A DNA stretch of 64,000 bases from Lutibacter maritimus (GTDB lineage Bacteria; Bacteroidota; Bacteroidia; Flavobacteriales; Flavobacteriaceae): positions 62,001 to 126,000 of the forward strand of contig NZ_FOZP01000005.1 of the NCBI RefSeq assembly GCF_900116115.1, given 5' to 3'. This document shows, piece by piece, positions 8,901 through 16,647 of this stretch (its first letter is position 1; every line of letters begins with the position of its first letter). The translations under genes and the position numbers were made by a program. The notes below the pieces were generated by a model that worked only from the letters and a program-made list of their open reading frames with translations, did not search any database and had not been told where the DNA came from.

Positions 8901-8996
8901 AATATCTTGTTTTACAATATACGTATGTTCAAAATATTTAGTAAGTTAGCTGCTTTAAAAATAAATGTAAAATTAACACTTAATAATTTAAAATAG

Positions 8997-10127
8997 ATGA
9001 ATTTTGAAAATGAAATTTACGATTTAGAAATTGACTCTCCAGGAAGAATTAATATTATAGGCGAACATACCGATTATAATAATGGATTTGTATTACCAAC
9101 AGCTATTGATAAAAAAATTAGATTTAAATTCAGAAAAAATGATTCTTCAAATATATGTAATGTTTACAGTGCAAATTTTAAAACAAGTTTTTCGTTTGAT
9201 TTAAAAAATGTAAAACCAAGCAACCAACAATGGGAAAACTACATTTTAGGAGTTATTTTCGAAATTCAACAACTATCAGATAAGTTAGAAGGCTTTGATT
9301 GTATTTTAGATAGCAATATTCCTGTTGGTTCAGGTATTAGTTCTTCTGCAGCGCTTGAATGCGGTTTAGCTTATGGCTTAAATGAACTTTTTAATTTAAA
9401 ACTTTCAAAAATAACTTTAGTTAAAATTGGTCAACGTGCTGAACATAATTACGTAGGCACTAAATGTGGTATTATGGATCAGTTTGCTTCTGTTATGAGT
9501 AAAGCTGAACATGTTATTTTATTAGATTGCCAAAGCTTAGAATATAGTTATGTTCCTATGCAAATAGAGCCCTATAAAATATTGTTGTTAAATACAAATG
9601 TTTCGCATAATTTAGCATCTGGAGAATATAATGTTCGAAGAAAACAATGTGAACAAGGCGTTAAAATAATTCAGAAAAAATATCCAGAAGTAAATTCATT
9701 AAGAGATGTTTCTCCAGAAATGTTAGCAACGTTTAAAAATGATTTAGATTCAGTAACTTTTAACAGATGTTTGTACGTTGTTGATGAAAAAGATCGTGTT
9801 TTAAATACTGTTGAAGCTTTAAAAAACAATGAATTAACAGTTGTAGGAGAAAATATGTATAAAACACACGAAGGCTTATCTAAACTATATGAAGTTAGTT
9901 GTCCAGAGTTAGATTTCTTGGTAAACTTTTCTAAAAACTATAATAAAGTTATTGGAGCAAGAGTAATGGGAGGCGGATTTGGTGGTTGTACAATTAATAT
10001 TGTACACAAAGATTTTATTGAAAAGTTCACAAAAGAAGCTTCAGAAGCTTATTTCAATAAGTTCAATATAAAATTAACAGCTTTCGAGGCAATGCCAAGC
10101 GAAGGCACAAGTATTGTAAATAACTAA
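8997..10127 (+). CDS. galK: Galactokinase
   Basis: This cytosolic GHMP-family kinase converts galactose plus ATP to galactose-1-phosphate, the first Leloir step. The galactokinase signature is intact near the N-terminus (GRINIIGEHTDYNNGFVLP, residues 16-34). The Gly/Ser-rich ATP loop PVGSGISSSAALE lies at about 108-120, the region with the catalytic Asp is KCGIMDQFAS, and the C-terminal GHMP motif is ARVMGGGFGGCTIN. Length 376 is typical. It starts at the ATG 8997 and is followed after 15 bases by a vSGLT-like symporter, so uptake and phosphorylation are coupled in one operon. galT, galE and galM are not in the window. Confidence 0.97.
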   Translation: MNFENEIYDLEIDSPGRINIIGEHTDYNNGFVLPTAIDKKIRFKFRKNDSSNICNVYSANFKTSFSFDLKNVKPSNQQWENYILGVIFEIQQLSDKLEGFDCILDSNIPVGSGISSSAALECGLAYGLNELFNLKLSKITLVKIGQRAEHNYVGTKCGIMDQFASVMSKAEHVILLDCQSLEYSYVPMQIEPYKILLLNTNVSHNLASGEYNVRRKQCEQGVKIIQKKYPEVNSLRDVSPEMLATFKNDLDSVTFNRCLYVVDEKDRVLNTVEALKNNELTVVGENMYKTHEGLSKLYEVSCPELDFLVNFSKNYNKVIGARVMGGGFGGCTINIVHKDFIEKFTKEASEAYFNKFNIKLTAFEAMPSEGTSIVNN

Positions 10128-10142
10128 ACTAAATAATAAATT

Positions 10143-11795
10143 ATGACAACACATTTTGAATTCTGGGATTACTTCATATTCATTGCCTATGCAGTGCTTA
10201 TTTTAGGAGTAGGGTTATGGGTTTCCAGAGATAAAAAAGGACATGAAAAAAATGCAGAAGATTACTTTTTAGCAAGTAAATCTTTACCTTGGTGGGCGAT
10301 TGGAGCAAGTTTAATAGCCGCAAACATTTCTGCAGAACAATTTATTGGAATGTCAGGATCAGGGTTTGCATTAGGGTTGGCAATTGCATCTTATGAATGG
10401 ATGGCAGCTATTACCTTAATTATAGTTGGTAAGTACTTTTTACCAATTTTTATTGAAAAAGGATTATACACAATTCCTGAATTTGTTGAAAAACGGTTTT
10501 CAACAAATTTAAAAACCATTTTAGCAGTATTTTGGATTGGCTTGTATGTATTTGTAAACTTAGCTTCAGTATTATATTTAGGAAGTTTAGCTTTAGAAAC
10601 CATTATGGGAATACCAATGATATACGGAATTATTGGTTTAGCATTATTTGCTGCAGCATATTCTTTATATGGAGGTCTTTCAGCAGTAGCTTGGACGGAT
10701 GTAATTCAAGTAGTATTTTTAGTGCTAGGTGGTTTGGTAACAACGTATATTGCTTTAAATACAGTTTCAGGAGGAGAAGGAGTTGTTGAAGGAATAAAAA
10801 CGGTTTATAACGCAACTCCAGAAAGATTTGCAATGATTTTTGATGGATCAAATGCTTATTATGATAAATTACCTGGAATAGGAGTTTTAATAGGAGGAAT
10901 GTGGGTTGCTAACTTATATTATTGGGGATTCAACCAATATATTATTCAAAGAACATTAGCAGCAAAATCTTTAAAAGAATCACAAAAAGGTATTTTATTA
11001 GCTGCAGGTTTAAAATTAATCATACCAGTTATTGTTGTTATTCCTGGAATTGCAGCGTATGTAATGGTTAATGATCCTGAAATTATGGCTAGATTAGGCG
11101 ATGCCGCTTTAAAAAATCTACCTTCATTAGAGCAAGCAGATAAAGCGTACCCTTGGTTGTTACAATTTTTACCTACAGGAATGAAAGGTGTTGCATTTGC
11201 AGCTTTAGCAGCAGCCATTGTATCATCTTTAGCTTCTATGTTAAATTCAACTTCTACAATTTTCACTATGGATATTTATAAGCAATATATCAATCCAACG
11301 GCTAGTGATAAAACTACAGTAAATGTTGGAAGAATTTCTGCCGGAGTTGCTTTATTAATAGGAAGTATTATGGCGCCATTATTAGGAGGTATTGATCAAG
11401 CGTTCCAGTTTATACAAGAATATACAGGAATTGTAAGCCCAGGAATTTTAGCAGTATTTATGTTAGGATTATTTTGGAAGAAAACTACCAATAAAGCTGC
11501 AATTGTTGGAGCTTTAACTTCAATTCCAATTGCAATGTATTTCAAAGTTGCACCAAACGGATGGTCAACAAGTGCATTATTTGTAAATATTCCATTTATG
11601 GATCAAATGGCGTATACTGTGTTGTTAACAATGATAGTTATAGGTGCAGTTAGTTTATTACAAAATAATGGGAAAGATGATGCAAAAGGAATTCCTATTA
11701 CCAAACAATTATTTAAAACATCACCAACATTTAATATTGGTGCATTTGCTATTATGTTAATTTTAGTAGCATTGTATGCAATGTTTTGGAATTAA
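10143..11795 (+). CDS. Sodium/galactose (glucose) symporter, SSS family, vSGLT-like
   Basis: This inner-membrane Na+-coupled sugar transporter of the solute:sodium symporter family has about 14 helices in 550 residues. It closely follows the Vibrio vSGLT sequence as I remember it: AANISAEQFIGMSGSGFALG with the substrate-contact Gln, ASYEWMAAITLIIVGKYFLP with the substrate-contact Glu, NLYYWGFNQYIIQRTLAAKS with the inner-gate Tyr, and AAAIVSSLASMLNS with the Na2-site Ser pair. The operon partner galK makes galactose the likely substrate. The start is an ATG 15 bases after galK. A strong bidirectional terminator follows. Confidence 0.94.
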   Translation: MTTHFEFWDYFIFIAYAVLILGVGLWVSRDKKGHEKNAEDYFLASKSLPWWAIGASLIAANISAEQFIGMSGSGFALGLAIASYEWMAAITLIIVGKYFLPIFIEKGLYTIPEFVEKRFSTNLKTILAVFWIGLYVFVNLASVLYLGSLALETIMGIPMIYGIIGLALFAAAYSLYGGLSAVAWTDVIQVVFLVLGGLVTTYIALNTVSGGEGVVEGIKTVYNATPERFAMIFDGSNAYYDKLPGIGVLIGGMWVANLYYWGFNQYIIQRTLAAKSLKESQKGILLAAGLKLIIPVIVVIPGIAAYVMVNDPEIMARLGDAALKNLPSLEQADKAYPWLLQFLPTGMKGVAFAALAAAIVSSLASMLNSTSTIFTMDIYKQYINPTASDKTTVNVGRISAGVALLIGSIMAPLLGGIDQAFQFIQEYTGIVSPGILAVFMLGLFWKKTTNKAAIVGALTSIPIAMYFKVAPNGWSTSALFVNIPFMDQMAYTVLLTMIVIGAVSLLQNNGKDDAKGIPITKQLFKTSPTFNIGAFAIMLILVALYAMFWN

Positions 11796-11810
11796 TAATA
11801 ACTATTTGTA

Positions 11811-11846
11811 AAAAAAGAGTTGATTAAAAATCAACTCTTTTTTTTA
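11811..11846. terminator. Bidirectional intrinsic terminator, galactose operon / nuclease operon
   Basis: GAGTTGAT (11817-11824) pairs with ATCAACTC (11830-11837). The stem is flanked by an A-run and a T-run, which suits termination on both strands of this convergent junction. Confidence 0.9.
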
Positions 11847-12650
11847 TTTTAAACTCCAATTAAGGTAATTGCTAGATCTTTCTAATTCATTTTCTAATGT
11901 GTCAGGTAATTTTGGGAAAAAATCTATACCAGTTATTTCTTCAATAGTATCAATACTCGTTACAAATTGGTACAATCCTTTTTCCGAAACTTGATGTGGA
12001 ATTAAAAAAGCAATGGCTTTAATTTCATGGTTTTCATAATCTAAAATTATTTTATAAAAATAATTAGGAACCGCAACTTTTTCATTACCAATAGTTTTTA
12101 AATCTTTTGATAAAATACCACCAGTTATTATATATAATTGATTATGCTTTTGTGCCCAGTAGCGTACTTTTTGCTCTAATCTATTCCAAATCCCACTATT
12201 AAACTCGTATAATTGAGGTGATATATTTGAAGTTAAAAAAGTTTCATTAAAAGCTTCTTCTGAAAACTTTCTGTCTCCGGCAGGGCATAAATGTCCTTTG
12301 TTATATCCAGAATTTTTAAAATTATTATAATGTGCACTTTTTGTAGCTACTTTAGGATCTAATTCAAAATAAGGTCTTTTAAAATTTTTATTTGAAATTT
12401 GATTTTTACTTAAAGCATAAGCTACCCATTCAGCTTGTTCATAAGTTTCATTATATGATAACGAATAATAATTGTGGTGTACAATTTGGTTTGTTGTTGA
12501 AGTTGGTAAAAAGTCAAAATCTGTTGCTTTTTCAACGCTAACTGGAATGTTGTCAGATGTTTTTAGTTTAGTAGTATAATTATCATAAATATAAAATCCT
12601 ACTGCAAAAACTAGAGTTATAATTGTGTAAATTATTTTTCTATTTTTCAC
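11844..12650 (-). CDS. DNA/RNA non-specific endonuclease, NUC1 family, membrane-anchored or secreted
   Basis: This is a sugar-non-specific nuclease of the beta-beta-alpha-metal (endonuclease G / Serratia nuclease) family. A hydrophobic N-terminal segment (residues 6-22) anchors or exports it. The active-site motif reads YNKGHLCPAGD, with the general-base His present, but the common DRGH is NKGH here. The metal-binding Asn helix follows (FLTSNISPQLYEFNSGIWNR, where the family has NxxPQ...N). The 268 residues fit family length. It starts at a GTG (12650) overlapping the upstream thioesterase gene by 11 bases, so translation is probably coupled. A likely role is extracellular or periplasmic nucleic acid breakdown. 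Confidence 0.88.
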   Translation of the reverse strand: MKNRKIIYTIITLVFAVGFYIYDNYTTKLKTSDNIPVSVEKATDFDFLPTSTTNQIVHHNYYSLSYNETYEQAEWVAYALSKNQISNKNFKRPYFELDPKVATKSAHYNNFKNSGYNKGHLCPAGDRKFSEEAFNETFLTSNISPQLYEFNSGIWNRLEQKVRYWAQKHNQLYIITGGILSKDLKTIGNEKVAVPNYFYKIILDYENHEIKAIAFLIPHQVSEKGLYQFVTSIDTIEEITGIDFFPKLPDTLENELERSSNYLNWSLK

Positions 12651-13089
12651 TTTTTAAAGGTATTTCAACAAAATTACTTGTTTTAGGTAAATCTTCAAAA
12701 ATAGTTACAAATTGTTGAGGAGGTGAAGTTAATTTGCGTTTCACCAAATCAATCCAAGCACCATAAACTTTAATTTCTGCAGAAAGTATACCGTCTTTAT
12801 TAAAAATTTGATGATTAAAACGCCAACGCTCAATACCTTTAGAAACACCTTCTAATTCCATTTTAACAGTTATATTTTCACCAATATGTATTTCTTTATA
12901 AAAAGAAGTTTCTTCTTTAAACAGAATAGGGCCAATATTTAGCTTGGCAAATTCGTTTATAGATAAACCATGTTCTTGAAAGAAACGGACTCTTACTTCC
13001 GCTGCGTAATCATTATATGCTGTGTGACGCATATGTCTGTTTGGGTCAAAATCTGACCATTTAGTTTTAAAGTTTACTTCGAAATTCAT
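12640..13089 (-). CDS. Acyl-CoA thioesterase (4-hydroxybenzoyl-CoA thioesterase-like hotdog)
   Basis: This cytosolic hotdog-fold enzyme is predicted to hydrolyse acyl-CoA or acyl-ACP. Its N-terminal WSDFDPNRHMRHTAYNDYAA carries the Asp and the His/Asn pattern of the 4HBT family, followed by beta strands such as IGENITVKMELEGVSKG. I chose the ATG at 13089 (149 residues). The frame can be extended to a TTG at 13113, but that codon overlaps the -7 promoter element. The 3' end overlaps the nuclease gene by 11 bases. The functional link between thioesterase and nuclease is unclear. The native substrate cannot be told from sequence. Confidence 0.85.
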   Translation of the reverse strand: MNFEVNFKTKWSDFDPNRHMRHTAYNDYAAEVRVRFFQEHGLSINEFAKLNIGPILFKEETSFYKEIHIGENITVKMELEGVSKGIERWRFNHQIFNKDGILSAEIKVYGAWIDLVKRKLTSPPQQFVTIFEDLPKTSNFVEIPLKSEK

Positions 13090-13110
13090 TTGAAATTTTT
13101 TTTGAAGTTG

Positions 13111-13118
13111 CAAATTTA
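13111..13118 (-). promoter_or_regulatory. Promoter -7 element of the thioesterase-nuclease operon
   Basis: The minus strand reads TAAATTTG (TAnnTTTG) at 13118 to 13111, 21 bases before the ATG at 13089. A TTG lies 24 bases further upstream (13145 to 13143), inside the terminator of the preceding operon. Confidence 0.5.
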
Positions 13119-13129
13119 AGATAAAACAT

Positions 13130-13161
13130 AAAAAGAGCCGAGCAATTGCTCGACTCTTTTT
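13130..13161 (-). terminator. Intrinsic terminator of the surface-protein operon
   Basis: A near-perfect inverted repeat (AAAAAGAG.CGAGCA / TGCTCG.CTCTTTTT, one mismatch) lies 27 bases after the stop of the large surface protein gene on the minus strand. Confidence 0.85.
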
Positions 13162-13187
13162 AAAATTATGAACTTTAGAAGCCTTGG

Positions 13188-16100
13188 TTATTGATTAAAT
13201 AACGGATTTTCTCCTTCTTTTATATCTACTTTAAAGAGTGGGTTGTCTTTATCTTTAAAAGTATCATAATTAGGTTCACCTTGGATTGAAGGTATATAAA
13301 CTCTAAACTCACAAGGTTTACATCTTTTATTTCCACAAATTGGGGTAATTTTAAATGTATAATTTCCATACTGTGTAAAATTATAATTAAAAGTACTGCC
13401 AGTTCCATTCACAATAGTTCCGTTTGGCTCTATAACTTCCCAAGTATAATTTACGTCACAATCTTCTGGGTTACATATATAATTTGGCGCTGTAAATACA
13501 TAATTGTATGTTGGTTTTAATTTAATTGATTTTTTACAACCAACTTTAGATTCCCAATTGCTTTGAAAATTAATTTTCAATTTTGGATCTTGTGGAATCT
13601 GTTTTAGATAGGCTTTAATACCTACTGCATTGCCACTCCAATCCCCACAATCACAAGCATCATTTTGTTGTTCACAACATTCAATAATAAATGGGTCACT
13701 TCTGTCTGAACATTCTTTTTTAGGATCTTCAACAATTATTACCCATGTTCTAGGTGGTTCACAAGGAAGCGATGCAGGAATTGTAAAAGTATAAGACCCT
13801 GTATTTGGAATATTGCTTGCTAAAACTTGATATATCACACTGTTTGTAACATCAAATAAAGAGACGTTTACCAAACCTGTAGGTGTTGTTCCAGACCAAT
13901 TAACCGTAACAGTTTCTCCTGGGCATAATTTTTGATCTTGGTTAATTGGTTTGATATCAATTTCACAAGGATCTGGCTCCGTTTGTTGATCATCTGATGA
14001 GAAACAAATTATTTTTTCACAAACATTACAGTTTACATCTTTAACCTTTACTTTTAAGCAGAAATAGAAATCCACATCACAACAATCTAAGTTTAATACT
14101 TCTGGATATAGAATATCTAGATTTACAGACGAATTAATAATAGAAGGATCTCCAAGCAACCAAGATAAACTACTAGTTCCATTGTCACTGCCATTTAAAA
14201 TTAAATTGCTAAGGTTTGTAGTTGAAGTAGTTAAGGTTCCAAAAATACCTAAATCATCTGGCTTACAATCTCTTTCAGAATATTCAATATGATAATCTAC
14301 CATTGAAATTTCTACTTCTTGTAACGGAACACTTCCTCCATTAATGGTTACATTAAATGTGCCGTTATTTTCTTGCAGAGTTGCATCAAAATCTTCAATA
14401 TCACAACATTCTGTTCCTGTAACACAGGCTGCAGGAGCTTCTGGACTACCATAATTTGCACTTAACCCAACACTTGAAGTGGTCATTTCTGCAGTGACCG
14501 AAATACTTTCATTACAACAGTTTCCGCCACCCGATTTCACCACAGGAATAGTAATCGTAAAATCATTTCCTGGAAATAGTTCAGTTGTTGTGTTGATATT
14601 AATTATCAAGCTTCCAGAAGTTGTAAATGGAATTGAAGTTGACATAGCATCTTCAATAGCTATTTGTCCTTGCACAGTAACACAATCAGGCAACATATCG
14701 GTAATTACAATGTTATCTAATGGTACACTTCCGTTATTTGAAACAGTAATTGTATAATTAAACGATTGTCCGTTTTCTACTATTTCTGCATCAGCTTCTT
14801 TAAAAATTCCTAATATTCCAACTTCATCAATAGTGTAGTTAACACTACTACTAATAGTTCCAGCCCCATAAGGTATGGTTGCTGTATTGGTTTTAGTACC
14901 TGAAAGTTGAGGTAATATTTCTGCTTCAAATTCAATTACTAAGAAATTAGCTCTATTGTAATCGCAAATTCCTGGCATATTTGTAACATTCCATTCAGGA
15001 TTTTGTAAATCTGAAGTGTCTGCCAATACACTAAATGGCGGTGCTACTGGAGCAGTTGAAAAGCTTGGATTGCAATTATTTATTAAATATTTATTCTGAT
15101 TTTCATAATATGCATAAGTTATTGAACCAGGATTTATTTGTAAATTTTGAGTAGGCATTCCTAAGGCATCATTAACAATATCGGTTAAATTTCCAGAACC
15201 AGAATTACTTACCATAACTCTAAACTTAATAATATCACCAATTTGATAAATAGGAGGTACTAATGGGTTAGGAGGATCTACAATACATTTTTTTATTTGA
15301 GGAATAGATTTTGGATTTTCAACAACAAAATCTACACTTGCTGTGGTATTTTGAATACTGTTATCAATTGTAGGACAACTTATACTAGGACAAGGATCAA
15401 CAGGAGGTCCACCAGGACTTCCTCCTGTACCTGCAGCAACATAACTTAAGTTTGCAGTATTACTTATTGTAGAACCTATAGTTGCTCCAGCATCAATCTC
15501 GTAATAAATATATATACTGGTACATTCTCCAGGGTTTAAGATAAAACCTGGTCTAGTAAATGTATACGTAGTTGCTGGGTAAGGTGGTACAGTAGGTGAA
15601 ACTGTCCATCCGCCTAAACTCATATTTGTAATAGAAATTCCTGGAATATTTAAATTATCTGTAATGCTTAAATCAGTCCAAGGAACATTTCCATTATTAC
15701 AAATATTTAATCTGTAATACGATTGACAACCAGGTGAATAATTTGTGTAATACGTGCTAGGAATTGATTTAGTAAATGAAATATCGGCATTTGGACTTTG
15801 TAACGGGTCTGAAGTTGCTGTTACAGTTCCATACATAGCATCACAAGTTCCATCACCTAAAGTGAAATTATAAGTGGCTGTATTTGTGATGGTAGTTCCT
15901 GCATTTCCACAATTTTGTAAGTACACATGTAAATTAGCCGTTGAATTAGAAGACCAAGAGTAATTTACTGGGAATGAAGCGCCACTAACAATTGGTACAG
16001 AGGGTGTTTCAGTAATCATACCACTTAGTTTATAAGTTCCTAAACCCGCTCCATTTGGATTGTTATGATTTACTTTTATTCTCCATTTTGAAATTCCACA

Positions 16101-16637
16101 TGTTAAATCACCAGTAACAAATTCTTTGGTTATTGACCAATAATTATCAGCCCTTGCAATTACACTTACTGAAGTTGTACACGTTGTTATAACACCTTCA
16201 CAGTCTAAAGTTACAGTAACATCAAAAGTACCCACAGCACCATTACAAGTTGTATAACCTGGGAATTTATAGAACACATTAAAGTTTTGTCCGTCGTTGC
16301 CATTTAAGGTAGGTGAAGGCGCGTTTTGATAGGTGCCACCTCCCATATTAGTAAAAGGAATGGCTCCAGAACTTTGAAACACTAAATTAGATGAGTTTGT
16401 GATGCTCACTGTTTTTACACAATTGGAATCATAACCGCCAGAAAGCGTAATATTTAAAGCTATGTTGTCTCCTGTTAAGGCTTCCGTTGGGACAGAAACG
16501 GTAACATTGTCTCCACTTAAATTACAGGGACTCGTATTTGGTGAGGTATTTACTGCAATTTGCGAATATCCTAAGGTAGTTGTGAATAAAAATAGTAGCA
16601 ACATATATGTTTTTAAATTATAGATTATTTTCTTCAT
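13188..16637 (-). CDS. Large secreted DUF11-type repeat protein with Cys-rich domain
   Basis: This 1149-residue cell-surface protein has a signal peptide (about residues 1-25, ending near LGYSQ). Several Ig-like units follow. DUF11-type repeats are recognisable at about 280-430 (YRLNICNNGNVPWTDLSITD), 435-490 (KFRVMVSNSGSGNLTDIV) and 607-650 (FNYTITVSNNGSVPLDNIVI). A Cys-rich domain at about 742-880 ends CLKVKVKDVNCNVCEKIICF. An Ig-like unit (about 890-1010) and a PKD-like unit (about 1050-1125, VNYTWEVIEPNG, YGNYTFKITP) complete it. I see no type IX secretion C-terminal domain and no LPXTG-like anchor. The start is the ATG at 16637, 10 bases after the upstream gene; an ATG at 16709 in frame would overlap that gene by 62 bases. 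Adhesion or matrix role inferred. Confidence 0.85.
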   Translation of the reverse strand: MKKIIYNLKTYMLLLFLFTTTLGYSQIAVNTSPNTSPCNLSGDNVTVSVPTEALTGDNIALNITLSGGYDSNCVKTVSITNSSNLVFQSSGAIPFTNMGGGTYQNAPSPTLNGNDGQNFNVFYKFPGYTTCNGAVGTFDVTVTLDCEGVITTCTTSVSVIARADNYWSITKEFVTGDLTCGISKWRIKVNHNNPNGAGLGTYKLSGMITETPSVPIVSGASFPVNYSWSSNSTANLHVYLQNCGNAGTTITNTATYNFTLGDGTCDAMYGTVTATSDPLQSPNADISFTKSIPSTYYTNYSPGCQSYYRLNICNNGNVPWTDLSITDNLNIPGISITNMSLGGWTVSPTVPPYPATTYTFTRPGFILNPGECTSIYIYYEIDAGATIGSTISNTANLSYVAAGTGGSPGGPPVDPCPSISCPTIDNSIQNTTASVDFVVENPKSIPQIKKCIVDPPNPLVPPIYQIGDIIKFRVMVSNSGSGNLTDIVNDALGMPTQNLQINPGSITYAYYENQNKYLINNCNPSFSTAPVAPPFSVLADTSDLQNPEWNVTNMPGICDYNRANFLVIEFEAEILPQLSGTKTNTATIPYGAGTISSSVNYTIDEVGILGIFKEADAEIVENGQSFNYTITVSNNGSVPLDNIVITDMLPDCVTVQGQIAIEDAMSTSIPFTTSGSLIININTTTELFPGNDFTITIPVVKSGGGNCCNESISVTAEMTTSSVGLSANYGSPEAPAACVTGTECCDIEDFDATLQENNGTFNVTINGGSVPLQEVEISMVDYHIEYSERDCKPDDLGIFGTLTTSTTNLSNLILNGSDNGTSSLSWLLGDPSIINSSVNLDILYPEVLNLDCCDVDFYFCLKVKVKDVNCNVCEKIICFSSDDQQTEPDPCEIDIKPINQDQKLCPGETVTVNWSGTTPTGLVNVSLFDVTNSVIYQVLASNIPNTGSYTFTIPASLPCEPPRTWVIIVEDPKKECSDRSDPFIIECCEQQNDACDCGDWSGNAVGIKAYLKQIPQDPKLKINFQSNWESKVGCKKSIKLKPTYNYVFTAPNYICNPEDCDVNYTWEVIEPNGTIVNGTGSTFNYNFTQYGNYTFKITPICGNKRCKPCEFRVYIPSIQGEPNYDTFKDKDNPLFKVDIKEGENPLFNQ

Positions 16638-16647
16638 GATAGTAATT

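Noticed and set aside
14479-14757. Plus-strand open frame inside the DUF11 protein gene
   Set aside because: It lies opposite a well-formed coding region with a signal peptide and domain structure, and has no promoter or family resemblance; several similar opposite-strand frames in other genes were dismissed for the same reason.
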